Shown piece by piece: positions 32,114 through 39,623 of a stretch of 64,000 nt of DNA. Position numbers and translations under genes: made by a program. Under the pieces are notes generated by a model. It had not been told where the DNA came from and did not search any database. It saw only the letters and a program-made list of their open reading frames with translations. This stretch comes from Mycobacterium scrofulaceum (lineage in GTDB: Bacteria > Actinomycetota > Actinomycetes > Mycobacteriales > Mycobacteriaceae): contig NZ_LZJW01000091.1 of the NCBI RefSeq assembly GCF_001667885.1, positions 1-64,000 on the forward strand. The letters run 5' to 3'. Every line of letters starts with the position of its first letter. The stretch's first letter is position 1.

Positions 32114-32179
32114 ATTGTCCTCCTTGGAATTTCGCTTCCGAACGGGCGATAGTCCCGCGGCTTGGTTCGGGTGCTGTGC

Positions 32180-32845
32180 TCACCACCGGTCGAAATGCAG
32201 CACATCGTCTAGCGGTATCCGTTTGGCGCGCCGGAATGTGGTGCCGGTGTAGTACGCGGTGGGAACAGTCGTCGCGTGGTAGACGTTGGCGGGTAGTCCG
32301 AGAATCGCCCGCATGTCACCGTCGGCCATGATGGTCACCCCGGTCCACGTCGTTCCCAAGCCCCGGGACCGCGCGGCGAGCATGTAGCTCCACGTGGCGG
32401 GCATGATCGAACTCCAATACTGGTTGGCGTTTTCGGCCGTCAGCACGCCGTCACCGTCGATGACCTCGACGCACGGGATCATCAAAACAGGGACCTCGCC
32501 GATGTGCTCGGCGAGATACGCCGCGCTGTCGGACACCTTGCGCTGCTCGCGGTTGCGCACGGGGTCGTCCTTGAATCGATCGGCGACCGCGAAAGGCGAA
32601 GCGACGATCAGCTCCCATGTGCGCCGATACACGTCGGCGATCGCGCGTCGCTGTCTTTCGTCGGTGACGACGATGAAACTCCAGTTCTGCACGTTGGCCG
32701 ACGTCGGTGCCTGCACCGCGATCTCCAGGCATTCCCGGATCAGCCCGATGGGCACGGGTTTGGTCAGATCGAGGCGTCTGCGCACCGAGCGGGTCGTGGT
32801 CAGCAACTCGTCGATCGACAACTCGACGACGGGGTAATCGGTCAT
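32180..32845 (-). CDS. Nitroreductase-family protein
   Basis: This 221-residue FMN-dependent nitroreductase fold shows TTRSVRRRLDLTKPVP at the N-terminus (Arg residues that bind FMN phosphate) and QAPTSANVQNWSFIVV, the family signature. Later it has GLGTTWTGVTIM. It is likely an NAD(P)H-dependent reductase of nitro, quinone or enone compounds. ATG 32845 overlaps the stop of the upstream RidA gene by four bases (ATGA), so translation is coupled. It is part of the nine-gene redox operon under box D. Confidence 0.92.
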   Translation of the reverse strand: MTDYPVVELSIDELLTTTRSVRRRLDLTKPVPIGLIRECLEIAVQAPTSANVQNWSFIVVTDERQRRAIADVYRRTWELIVASPFAVADRFKDDPVRNREQRKVSDSAAYLAEHIGEVPVLMIPCVEVIDGDGVLTAENANQYWSSIMPATWSYMLAARSRGLGTTWTGVTIMADGDMRAILGLPANVYHATTVPTAYYTGTTFRRAKRIPLDDVLHFDRW

Positions 32846-33228
32846 GCCGGCAGGATGGCGGTGACTTCGACTTCCACGCGGATGTTGGGCCACACCAGCC
32901 CGTCGATGATGCTGAACATGGCGGCGGGTTGGTGGCGGATGATCTCCTTGCTCACCGCCAGGTAGGCGGACGCATACGCACGGCTGGTGACCCATTGGCG
33001 CATGTAGACGATGTCGGTGAGCTTGGCGCCGGCCTTGCCGAGCGCGTTTTCCACATTGATCCAGCACTGCCGGGCCTCGTCGGTGAAGTCCTCGGGCAGT
33101 GTGCCGTCTTCACGCACCCCTGGTGTTCCGGAAACGAAGATCTGTGTCCCGCCGGATACCGCGATGGCGTCGGCGTAGTGTCCGATGTGTGCCGCCACTC
33201 CGGTTAGGATCGGGGTAATACTTGTCAT
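32842..33228 (-). CDS. RidA/YjgF-family protein
   Basis: The 128-residue product has the RidA trimer fold, with AIAVSGGTQIFVSGTPG, QCWINVENALGKAGAKLTDIVYMRQWVT and the C-terminal NIRVEVEVTAILPA. The canonical RidA arginine expected in the C-terminal strand is present as the R of NIRVEVE. RidA enzymes hydrolyse reactive enamines and imines; relatives detoxify other electrophiles. The ATG at 33228 has AGGAG six bases upstream. The gene is translationally coupled to the nitroreductase downstream. Confidence 0.9.
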   Translation of the reverse strand: MTSITPILTGVAAHIGHYADAIAVSGGTQIFVSGTPGVREDGTLPEDFTDEARQCWINVENALGKAGAKLTDIVYMRQWVTSRAYASAYLAVSKEIIRHQPAAMFSIIDGLVWPNIRVEVEVTAILPA

Positions 33229-33260
33229 CTCGAGACTCCTTGTTGTTGTGCGATTTTCGG

Positions 33261-34202
33261 TTAGCTTCCGGGGTTGTCTGTCGTGAGGACGACTCCGCTG
33301 GGCTCGTGGCCCGCCACAACATGCGCCAAGGCGGCGGCGGCCTGATCCAGGCCGCAAGACCGCGGGGTGGGCATGGTCAACCTGCCCGACGCGAGAAGCG
33401 CGGTGAGGCGGTCGAGTTGGGGCCCATCCGAGCGGACGTAAACCGCCGTCACGCCGATCCCGCGGGTCGATGCGGGTAGGTCGGGGGTGATGGTCGCCAG
33501 CCGGCCGCCGCCGGCAAGCGCGGTCATCGCCGCAGCAGCACCGCCGGGGGCGGCGTTGGCGACGGCGTCGATCGAGTCCTTCGCCAACGCCTTCGCGTGC
33601 TGTGGCCACAGCGGATCGCGATAATCGAGCACTTCGCGGGCGCCATGCCGGCGGACGCGGTTGGCGCTGCTCGGGCCGGCGGTGGCGAGCACGTCGACCC
33701 CGCGCATGGCCGCCAGCTGGACGATGAGGCCGCCGGTGATTCCGCCCGCGCCATGAACGAGCAACGTTTCTCCGCGGTGCAGGCCCAATGCCTCGCCGAC
33801 CACCTGGTCAGCGGTCAACGCCGGCACCGGAAAGATCGCTGCGGTCCCCCACGGAATCTCGCGCGGTTTGCGGGCGAGCGAGCCCACCGGCGCGATCAGA
33901 AGCGGTGCCCAAGTGCCTTGATCGCGCAGCGGCACGGGGTGACACAGCACTGCATCGCCCACGCTGAATCCGTTCTGGCGATTGTCACCGACGGCCTCGA
34001 TGACGCCGGCGGCCTCGACGCCGAGCGCCAGCGGGGGAGGCCTGCCGACGTCCCAACCGCCGTAGCGAACGATGTTGTCCCAGTTCCCAACCCCGGCGCC
34101 ACGGGTTGCGATCAGAACCTCGTCGGACGCCAAAGGTCGCGGGTCGGCCACTTCGAACGTCTCCACATTGCCGCCGGGGGTGCGGACCCCCGCTACCAGC
34201 AT
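33261..34202 (-). CDS. Zinc-independent quinone oxidoreductase (MDR family)
   Basis: This 313-residue MDR-family protein of the quinone-oxidoreductase/zeta-crystallin type has the NADPH-binding motif VHGAGGITGGLIVQLA. Substrate-side landmarks are GVGNWDNIVRYGGW and LALGVEAAGVIEAVG. It lacks the cysteine cluster of zinc alcohol dehydrogenases. It is expected to reduce quinones or alpha-beta-unsaturated carbonyls with NADPH. ATG 34202 begins the conserved MLVAGVRTPGG; GTG 34208 is an equally possible start. A tiny ORF with a good ribosome site lies just upstream (34211-34237). It is part of the box D operon. Confidence 0.88.
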   Translation of the reverse strand: MLVAGVRTPGGNVETFEVADPRPLASDEVLIATRGAGVGNWDNIVRYGGWDVGRPPPLALGVEAAGVIEAVGDNRQNGFSVGDAVLCHPVPLRDQGTWAPLLIAPVGSLARKPREIPWGTAAIFPVPALTADQVVGEALGLHRGETLLVHGAGGITGGLIVQLAAMRGVDVLATAGPSSANRVRRHGAREVLDYRDPLWPQHAKALAKDSIDAVANAAPGGAAAAMTALAGGGRLATITPDLPASTRGIGVTAVYVRSDGPQLDRLTALLASGRLTMPTPRSCGLDQAAAALAHVVAGHEPSGVVLTTDNPGS

Positions 34203-34210
34203 GGTCACGG

Positions 34211-34237
34211 TCAGACGACCGGCCAGTTGTAGGTCAT
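34211..34237 (-). other. Possible 8-codon leader ORF (MTYNWPVV)
   Basis: ATG at 34237 follows GAGAGG at good spacing, and the frame ends after eight codons, eight bases before the quinone-oxidoreductase ATG. It could couple or tune translation of that gene, or be fortuitous. Confidence 0.3.
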
Positions 34238-34278
34238 CGTGGTTCCTCTCGAACACCGAGATTGACGGGTTGATGCGC

Positions 34279-35757
34279 CTAAGCGGTTTTCTGCGCTTTC
34301 TGCGCCGCGGTGCTCAGCAACGCCGAAAGTTCCGACTCTTCCGCGAGTAGCGGATCCCAAACCTGATTGACCGTCGGATGCGGCGCGACCGCATGGCGCA
34401 GGAGAGTGACCGGGATTTTCGCGACGACGGCCAGCGTGGCCGCTTGAACCAGTTCGGAGAATTGTGGGCCGACAAATGTCGCTCCGAGCAGTGTGTTGGT
34501 CTCGTCGTTGATGACCAGTTTCGCCCAGCCTTGAAAGCCATCACGGTATAAGGCGAGGAATGACACGGCGCCGGGGTAGCGGGCCGTTCGCGTCCGTACC
34601 GCGAACCCTTCTGCCCGGGCTTGACCTTCGGTGCGGCCCACCCAGGCGACCTGAGGGTCAGTGTGGATAACCTGCGCCAGGCTGCCGGCATCACGGGCGG
34701 CCAATTCGTTGTCGGCCAGCTCCCGTCCCGCGGCCCGCGCGACGATGATTTCGGCCACGAGACGTCCGTGGTAGGTGGAGATGTGAGACAACCGCGCACG
34801 CCCAGTGGTATCTCCGAGAGCGTATAGCCAGTCGCCCGTGACACCGACCGCCTGGAGATGGTCGTTGACGCAAACGCCTTCGCCGCCCGTCAGGCCGATG
34901 GTTTCCAGTCCGATGCCGTCGGTGTTGTTGCGTCGTCCGGCGGCCAGGACGACCTCGTCTATCTCGATGGTGCGGCCGTTGAAAGTCGCGGTGACGGGTC
35001 CGCCCGCCACGGGTCGGGCCACCGCCGACAACTGTGTCTCCAAATGAATGTTGACGCCACTGCTGCGCAGTGACTGCGCGACCAGATCGCGAGCTTCGGG
35101 TTCGCAGTTGCACAGCAGCGTGTCCTCGCGCACCACAAGCGTTACCGATGACCCCAACCCGCTCAGGATGGTCGCGAACTCGACGGCGACGGGGCCGCCA
35201 CCCACCACCAGAGCGCGTGGTGGCACCCGTGTCATGGTCGTCAACTCCCGATTGGTCCACGCACGCACTTGCGCCAGACCAGGTATCCCCGGCACGTAGG
35301 GACGCGTGCCAGTGGCCAGCACGACCGCGTGGCGTGCAGTCAAGACGACTTCGGTGGTATCTCCGAGGGCGTAGGCCACGCGCACCGTTCGTTCGCCGCT
35401 CAACCGGCCGAACCCGTGAAACACTGCTACACCAGCTTGCTGCAATGATGCCGTCCGCTCTTGGTCCGAGAGGTGCTCGATGAGTTCGTCTCGTTTCGCG
35501 AAGACGGCCGTAAGATCTAATTTCGTTCCCGAGAAAGCTTCTCGCACACCAGGAACCGACTTCGCGAGGTTGAACACCTCGATTGGGCGAAGTAGGGTTT
35601 TGCTCGGGTTGCAGCCCCAGTAATGACACTCGCCGCCGACGAGGCGATCCTCGACGAGGGCTACCGAAAGTCCAACCGAAGCCAGCTTCCGCACGGCGGC
35701 CACACCGCCCACCCCGCCGCCTATGACGATCACGTCAAATTGCTTACTAGCCTTCAT
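34279..35757 (-). CDS. Pyridine nucleotide-disulfide oxidoreductase (class I)
   Basis: This 492-residue FAD/NAD(P) enzyme of the lipoamide dehydrogenase/mercuric reductase fold has the FAD motif VIGGGVGGVAAVRKLA. The redox-active pair lies in GGECHYWGCNPSK, so CxxxxC is intact but its interior is unusual. The second Rossmann motif is VVGGGPVAVEFATIL, with ALGDTTG for FAD, and a C-terminal HPTVNQVW with the base His. The substrate is unknown; possibilities are a low-molecular-weight disulfide, a metal ion or a quinone. It overlaps the upstream DoxX gene by 11 bp in the box D operon. Confidence 0.92.
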   Translation of the reverse strand: MKASKQFDVIVIGGGVGGVAAVRKLASVGLSVALVEDRLVGGECHYWGCNPSKTLLRPIEVFNLAKSVPGVREAFSGTKLDLTAVFAKRDELIEHLSDQERTASLQQAGVAVFHGFGRLSGERTVRVAYALGDTTEVVLTARHAVVLATGTRPYVPGIPGLAQVRAWTNRELTTMTRVPPRALVVGGGPVAVEFATILSGLGSSVTLVVREDTLLCNCEPEARDLVAQSLRSSGVNIHLETQLSAVARPVAGGPVTATFNGRTIEIDEVVLAAGRRNNTDGIGLETIGLTGGEGVCVNDHLQAVGVTGDWLYALGDTTGRARLSHISTYHGRLVAEIIVARAAGRELADNELAARDAGSLAQVIHTDPQVAWVGRTEGQARAEGFAVRTRTARYPGAVSFLALYRDGFQGWAKLVINDETNTLLGATFVGPQFSELVQAATLAVVAKIPVTLLRHAVAPHPTVNQVWDPLLAEESELSALLSTAAQKAQKTA

Positions 35758-36322
35758 CTCGCCTCATTTCCGAAGATGGGTACGTCCGGTCGCGTTTCGC
35801 TGATTCGCCCGTCTGACGGAGGTGGCTCGCGTCGGGGCACGCACTCCCAAACCGGCTCAACGTGCCGAGGACCGCGTAAGCCGCTGCGGCGCTGGCCGCG
35901 GAGAAGACACTGTAGCTAAGCGGCGCTTCCACGCCGAGCGATGCAGCCATCGCGATGCCAAATATTGTGAGTACCAGGGAAGTCGCTGCACCGACAAGCT
36001 TCGGTCGCCACCCGGTCAGGAGCAAGAGTCCCAGCGTCGCCTCGGTTACGGTGGCAGCCCACACAATGACGGTCAGTAAACGACCAGAAGCAAACGGAAC
36101 AAGTTGGTGGGTGTAGTCGGCGAAGGGGCCCATGCTCCCCCAGCTACCCTGCCCGAACGGCTTCCACCAACCGAATCGATCGGCTACGGCCGACAGGAAG
36201 GCCGTTGCCAGCGAAAAGCGTAGCGCGATTCGGACAATGCGAATCGGATCATGTATGGGCATGATTGGCCAAGAGCGGATCATTCCAAACGGTTTCATGG
36301 CGGTTCGCCCCGGCAAGCTCAT
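35747..36322 (-). CDS. DoxX-family membrane protein
   Basis: This 191-residue protein has about four transmembrane helices at residues 32-50, 80-103, 108-128 and 135-155. The helices include RFSLATAFLSAVADRFGWWKPFG and the ATVTEATLGLLLLTGWRPKLVG motif typical of DoxX proteins. A hydrophilic C-terminal tail of about 35 residues follows. ATG 36322 overlaps the stop of the secreted cupin by four bases and its own end overlaps the disulfide oxidoreductase. In M. tuberculosis a DoxX protein works with SodA and a sulfurtransferase in a membrane oxidoreductase complex; a related role here is inference. Confidence 0.85.
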   Translation of the reverse strand: MSLPGRTAMKPFGMIRSWPIMPIHDPIRIVRIALRFSLATAFLSAVADRFGWWKPFGQGSWGSMGPFADYTHQLVPFASGRLLTVIVWAATVTEATLGLLLLTGWRPKLVGAATSLVLTIFGIAMAASLGVEAPLSYSVFSAASAAAAYAVLGTLSRFGSACPDASHLRQTGESAKRDRTYPSSEMRRDEG

Positions 36323-36750
36323 TCTGCGTTGTCGTCGGTCGTGAGCGGTCCGTCTCCGGTGTCTAACAGGAAAACTGCTAGCAATTCGGCGGGTTCGGTG
36401 GCACTGGCGTTTTCACTGATGGTGTGGTGCGCGCCGGGAGCTTCACGCCACGTCTCACCGGCGTGATAGACGCGAGCAGGCTCGCCCTCGACTTGGCTGC
36501 GGATCGCCCCGGAGATGACGTAGGCCATGATGAACGCCGATTTCGCGTGGTGGTGCGCTCCGCTTTTGGCTCCGGGCGGGTAGCTGACGGTCACTGCTTG
36601 CAGTGATTTGCCCGGGACATTGGTAGGTTGGTTGAAAACTGTTCGGACAACCGGTTTTTGATCCAAGTTCTCCGGATCCGGCTCGGCCTGGGCCCCGGGT
36701 GCGAGCGTCATAGCGATTGTCAGCGCGGCAAGTGCTGCTTTCAGAAACAT
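36319..36750 (-). CDS. Secreted cupin-domain protein
   Basis: The 143-residue precursor has a Sec signal peptide (MFLKAALAALTIAMTLAPGAQA, cleavage after AQA). It is followed by a cupin with YPPGAKSGAHHHAKSAF as metal motif 1 and AGETWREAPGAHHTISEN as motif 2. Secreted cupins of this type are common near redox genes in actinobacteria, with unknown ligands. ATG 36750 is chosen because it starts a proper signal peptide; longer frames have none. Its stop overlaps the DoxX start, so the two are probably made together at the membrane. Confidence 0.88.
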   Translation of the reverse strand: MFLKAALAALTIAMTLAPGAQAEPDPENLDQKPVVRTVFNQPTNVPGKSLQAVTVSYPPGAKSGAHHHAKSAFIMAYVISGAIRSQVEGEPARVYHAGETWREAPGAHHTISENASATEPAELLAVFLLDTGDGPLTTDDNAE

Positions 36751-36778
36751 CTTGGCTGCCTCCCTTTTTCGTCTTTCG

Positions 36779-37045
36779 CTACACGCAAGATCGTGTTGCC
36801 AGTGACGCGCTTGCCGGTACGGGTTTGGTTGTCGGGGAAGCCCCGGGCTCGGGCTGTACGCTGACGAGCTCAAGGCCGAGATCACGGACCCGGTCGAGAA
36901 GCCCGTAAAGCTGTGATTGGTCGCGGATTTCACCTGTGAACATGCTTTCGTGCACACCGGACTGGAGGCGCATCCCTTCTAAAGCGGACCCGAGGCGCTC
37001 CGTCAGGCGGCCTCGAATGCAGATTCGATACATCGTCGACTGCAC
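36779..37045 (-). CDS. Small conserved actinobacterial protein, unknown function
   Basis: This protein of about 88 residues has one small alpha/beta unit, with the strand MYRICIRGRLTERLGSALEGM and the helix TGEIRDQSQLYGLLDRVRDLGLELVSVQP. That pattern recurs in many actinobacterial proteins of unknown function. The start could be ATG 37045 or ATG 37033 (MYRICIRG), the latter fitting the core better. It is the first gene after box D, which ends 53 bp before ATG 37045. It therefore heads the nine-gene redox operon down to 30370. Confidence 0.72.
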   Translation of the reverse strand: MQSTMYRICIRGRLTERLGSALEGMRLQSGVHESMFTGEIRDQSQLYGLLDRVRDLGLELVSVQPEPGASPTTKPVPASASLATRSCV

Positions 37046-37098
37046 TTAGCCTCCGCTCGTCAGCTCCTGACTAAGGCTTCACTGACGGGGGGTGAGTC

Positions 37099-37131
37099 GT
37101 CATCACCCGGCGGGCCGATTCACCCGGGTGA
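37099..37131 (-). promoter_or_regulatory. Regulatory box D
   Basis: On the minus strand: TCACCCGGGTGAA-N11-GGTGATGAC followed by GACTCACC. It faces the gene at 36779-37045, only 53 bp away. It is presumed to control the longest operon of the island. Confidence 0.88.
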
Positions 37132-37300
37132 GCGCGGAGACGCCATGGCCGGCGTCTGTGAACGGCTGCCAACGGCCGGACCTGAAGCACGGGCCGGAGC
37201 CGATTCCTGGCGCGCCCGGCACTCAGCGAATCTGGTCGTGCACGTTGTTGTGTGTGCCCCGGCATGACGGGCCATGCCTGTCGGCGCCACTCCTGAGCCG

Positions 37301-37516
37301 CTAGCCACGGTGCAGCCAGCCGGCCGTGCGTCCTCGCGCCACCGCTCGGCGGCGCCGGCTGTCGGCGAGGGCTATCAACCTCGCCGTGGCCACGGCTCCC
37401 GCGCAGCCCGCGGCGGTGACACCGAAATCGATTGGCTGACCGTCGATCAACGTGAGAACGGCGTAGTCACCGGAGACCACAGCAACGAACAGGAAAGCGT
37501 TGCGTAGGCGATTCAC
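37301..37516 (-). CDS. Small membrane protein, unknown
   Basis: This 71-residue protein has two hydrophobic stretches (NAFLFVAVVSGDYAVL, and IDFGVTAAGCAGAVATARLIAL) and an arginine-rich C-terminus. Its GTG at 37516 overlaps the stop of the zinc-ribbon-like gene by four bases (GTGA), which is the main evidence that it is real. No domain is recognised. It is second in the box E operon. Confidence 0.55.
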   Translation of the reverse strand: MNRLRNAFLFVAVVSGDYAVLTLIDGQPIDFGVTAAGCAGAVATARLIALADSRRRRAVARGRTAGWLHRG

Positions 37517-38004
37517 AACGCCAGCCACTCCGCCCCGATCGGACGCACAGCGAGGATGCTGCGCAGGTATCCAGTGGGACGTCCGCAGGTCGCACACACC
37601 GGGCTGGCGCCTCGTCGGGAAGCCATCTCTCGTTTGTCGTCCACGTAGGTCGCCATCGCCCATCGGACCATCTCCAAGCAGACCTCACACAGCACCTCAA
37701 CGAGGTCGCCGTCCGTGTTTAGCCCCACCTGGTCACATCCGTCGACAGCATGTATCTCGGCGACCGCTACTGCGGGCGCGCCGCATGTTTCGCCGCTCGA
37801 CAGCCCCTGGGCAGTACAAATGGGCCGCAACGTGTTCAGCTGCTGCTCGATTCCGAGGGCGGCGTCCACCGCGTCATCTCCGCTCCGGTGCGCCCACCGT
37901 CGGGCAAGGGCGGCGGCGTCCCAGATTCGTTGCAGCAGCCGCGATGACCGGCCGGTACCCGGGCCGTATTCGGCAGGTGATCGTTGGGATGGGCGGCGCT
38001 TCAT
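37513..38004 (-). CDS. Cysteine-rich (zinc-ribbon-like) hypothetical protein
   Basis: This 163-residue soluble protein has three cysteine pairs or groups: TCGAPAVAV with an upstream Cys, EVLCEVCLEMV, and PVCATCGRPTGYL. They look like one or two zinc-binding knuckles. The N-terminal half is helical (RLLQRIWDAAALARRWAHRSGDDAVDAAL). No known family is recognised with confidence. It is the first gene after box E, with 170 bp between box and ATG 38004, and translationally coupled to the small membrane protein gene. Confidence 0.65.
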   Translation of the reverse strand: MKRRPSQRSPAEYGPGTGRSSRLLQRIWDAAALARRWAHRSGDDAVDAALGIEQQLNTLRPICTAQGLSSGETCGAPAVAVAEIHAVDGCDQVGLNTDGDLVEVLCEVCLEMVRWAMATYVDDKREMASRRGASPVCATCGRPTGYLRSILAVRPIGAEWLAL

Positions 38005-38358
38005 CTGGTCTTCTCCAATTCGTGGCTATGGAGTTCCGCGCGATCACGCAGCAGCGCGTCCCGTCATCGCGACCCGCTGCTCGCTGATGCGGCCCTTGGG
38101 GTCGGCATTTGGCCGATTCCACGTACGTCCGCTCGCGATCTGTCATGCGAGCATTTATCGACCCGGGACGAGTGGTCATCACCCGGTCGGCTCATTCACC
38201 CGGGCGATTTGATGAGTGCTGCTCGTGTCACGAGCGCACGCGAACTTCTTGACCCAAGACAGGGACGAGCTATTTGTGTTGTTGCGCAACATGACACAAT
38301 GACGGCGGGATAGGACGCCCCTGCCCGTCAATGTCGCCGGGATGCTCGCAAGTGGTGA
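38005..38358. other. Intergenic region with box E (no gene seen)
   Basis: These 354 bp separate the cysteine-rich gene from the UsfY-like gene. Apart from box E and a minus-strand GGTCGATAAAT (38163-38153) 11 bases downstream of the box, which could hold a -10 element, I see no convincing gene. The same GGTCGATAAA string follows box J. Confidence 0.5.
38175..38207 (-). promoter_or_regulatory. Regulatory box E
   Basis: On the minus strand: TCGCCCGGGTGAA-N11-GGTGATGAC. One base of the palindrome differs (TCGCC for TCACC). It faces the cysteine-rich gene 170 bp downstream. Confidence 0.82.
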
Positions 38359-38670
38359 TCAGCGTATGGGCGGAGGTCTACGACTCCCTGTGTGCGCAGC
38401 GTCCCACCGCGCATCGATGCGCGTGACGCGACGAAGCTCTATGGTGAGCCACAGCGTCGCGGCGACGGTGGCGAGAACGGCGACGAGCACCGAGGTGCAG
38501 AGCCATTCGTAGCGCCCATAGGCGGCTTCTGCTGCCGAGCTGATCAGCCCGCACGTGGCCACGGCCAGCAGAACCAAACCCGGCCAGAAGAAGTTGTCCT
38601 TCACGGCGATACCCGCGTGGGGTTGCGTGGTGCGGCAGTGATCCGTCGGATCATCATGCGTGTCTCCCAT
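38359..38670 (-). CDS. UsfY-like membrane protein
   Basis: This 103-residue protein starts MGDTHDDPTDHCRTTQPHAG, which resembles the opening of mycobacterial UsfY proteins. It has two transmembrane helices (about residues 28-47 and 56-78). UsfY is named for its gene upstream of sigF and belongs to the SigF stress context; its function is unknown. ATG 38670 has GGGGAG nearby. It is the last gene of the box F operon. The family call is from memory of the N-terminal pattern and should be checked. Confidence 0.6.
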   Translation of the reverse strand: MGDTHDDPTDHCRTTQPHAGIAVKDNFFWPGLVLLAVATCGLISSAAEAAYGRYEWLCTSVLVAVLATVAATLWLTIELRRVTRIDARWDAAHTGSRRPPPIR

Positions 38671-38785
38671 TAGCACTCCCCTTCGTCGTCTCGCCGGTGA
38701 CCAACAATCCATCCATGGCGGACCCGCACGAAATGCCCGACCTCTATGCGGACCACCGGGGCGTGCGACCGCTTGGATGCGCGAT

Positions 38786-39166
38786 TCAGGTCGAGCCTGC
38801 CCCGGCCCGGTTGCGCAGCTCGGGCAGCGTAATCGCCCCAATGGTGGTCACGAGCCACACCACCGCCGTCGTCGCCAGCCAGGATGGCGCGCCATCGATG
38901 GTGAGCCCGTGCGTCAATTGCGAAGCGAGGGTCAACGCGACGATCGTCAATGCCAAGCCCGCGCCTCCAAGCAGCAATGACGCGTACTCGCGTGACATCT
39001 GCATGATCGAAAAGGACAGGCTTGCTTGCATTATGGTGAACGCCAGCACTCCGACGACATATCCCGGTATCGAGACCACGACTCCGGGAACAATCCACGC
39101 CGCAACCAGTAGTCCGATCCCCCACGATGTCAGGAGCACGCTGGCGAACCGCAGGATTTGCCTCAT
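38786..39166 (-). CDS. Four-helix integral membrane protein (phage-holin-family-like)
   Basis: This 126-residue protein has four hydrophobic helices at about residues 5-30, 34-55, 63-85 and 95-115. The IVPGVVVSIPGYVVGVLAFTIMQASLSF region resembles the small superfamily IV holin-like/DUF1232-type membrane proteins of actinobacteria. There is no phage context, so a lytic role is not implied. Its ATG at 39166 overlaps the stop of the 24-codon ORF upstream (ATGA), so its translation is probably coupled to it. Confidence 0.7.
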   Translation of the reverse strand: MRQILRFASVLLTSWGIGLLVAAWIVPGVVVSIPGYVVGVLAFTIMQASLSFSIMQMSREYASLLLGGAGLALTIVALTLASQLTHGLTIDGAPSWLATTAVVWLVTTIGAITLPELRNRAGAGST

Positions 39167-39237
39167 GCCGAGGTGTAGGTCGCCGAGCCGGGTCCGCCGC
39201 CCAATCCGATGTTGTTGCCGGCTGACTCAGCGCACAT
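39163..39237 (-). CDS. 24-residue glycine-rich miniprotein
   Basis: ATG 39237 is preceded by AAAGGA at seven bases. The frame encodes 24 residues beginning MCAESAGNNIG, then a GLGGGPG run, ending SATYTSA. Its TGA overlaps the ATG of the membrane protein gene by four bases. It is the first ORF after box F. Whether it is a functional peptide or a translational leader cannot be decided from sequence, but the ribosome site and coupling are clear. Confidence 0.55.
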   Translation of the reverse strand: MCAESAGNNIGLGGGPGSATYTSA

Positions 39238-39623
39238 CGCTTAGTCCTTTCCCGAATCACCTACTGCTGGGGCGTGCTGCGTGTCTGGCATTCGCCCGGC
39301 CATTGGGGCGTAGGTCCTGCCGGAGTCAAGCTTGGGCGCCCTGCGGGTGAGCTGTCTTCACCCCGCGGCGTCAATCACCCGGGTGAGGAAATGACTAGGC
39401 TCCCCGAACGCGCACGCTGGGCAAATCGCCATTCGCGGTGCGGATTCGCGTGGGTGTCGGCGTCGCTGAGCGCACAGCATCGAGGGTGGGCACGTACGGC
39501 CCGATCGGTGTCCCGGCTACTCGCATACACTAACTACCAGCGCTAGCGGTTGCGAGAATCTGTGGACGACACGACTGAGAGGCCTACAGCCCGCCTACTG
39601 CACGTCGGGGGGCGCCGGTTCGC
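39238..39623. other. Divergent intergenic region with box F and the first LuxR promoter
   Basis: These 386 bp lie between the miniprotein operon and the first LuxR-type gene. Box F faces left. Toward the LuxR gene only a -10-like TACACT (39524-39529) is seen. No further gene is supported. Confidence 0.45.
39354..39386 (-). promoter_or_regulatory. Regulatory box F
   Basis: On the minus strand: TCACCCGGGTGAT-N11-GGTGAAGAC followed by AGCTCACC. It faces the 24-codon ORF 116 bp downstream, and also lies 237 bp in front of the divergent first LuxR-type gene. Confidence 0.85.

Noticed and set aside
38786..39166. A phage holin and prophage remnant
   Set aside because: Holin-like membrane topology is common in actinobacterial chromosomal proteins. 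No other phage gene, integrase or attachment site is nearby.
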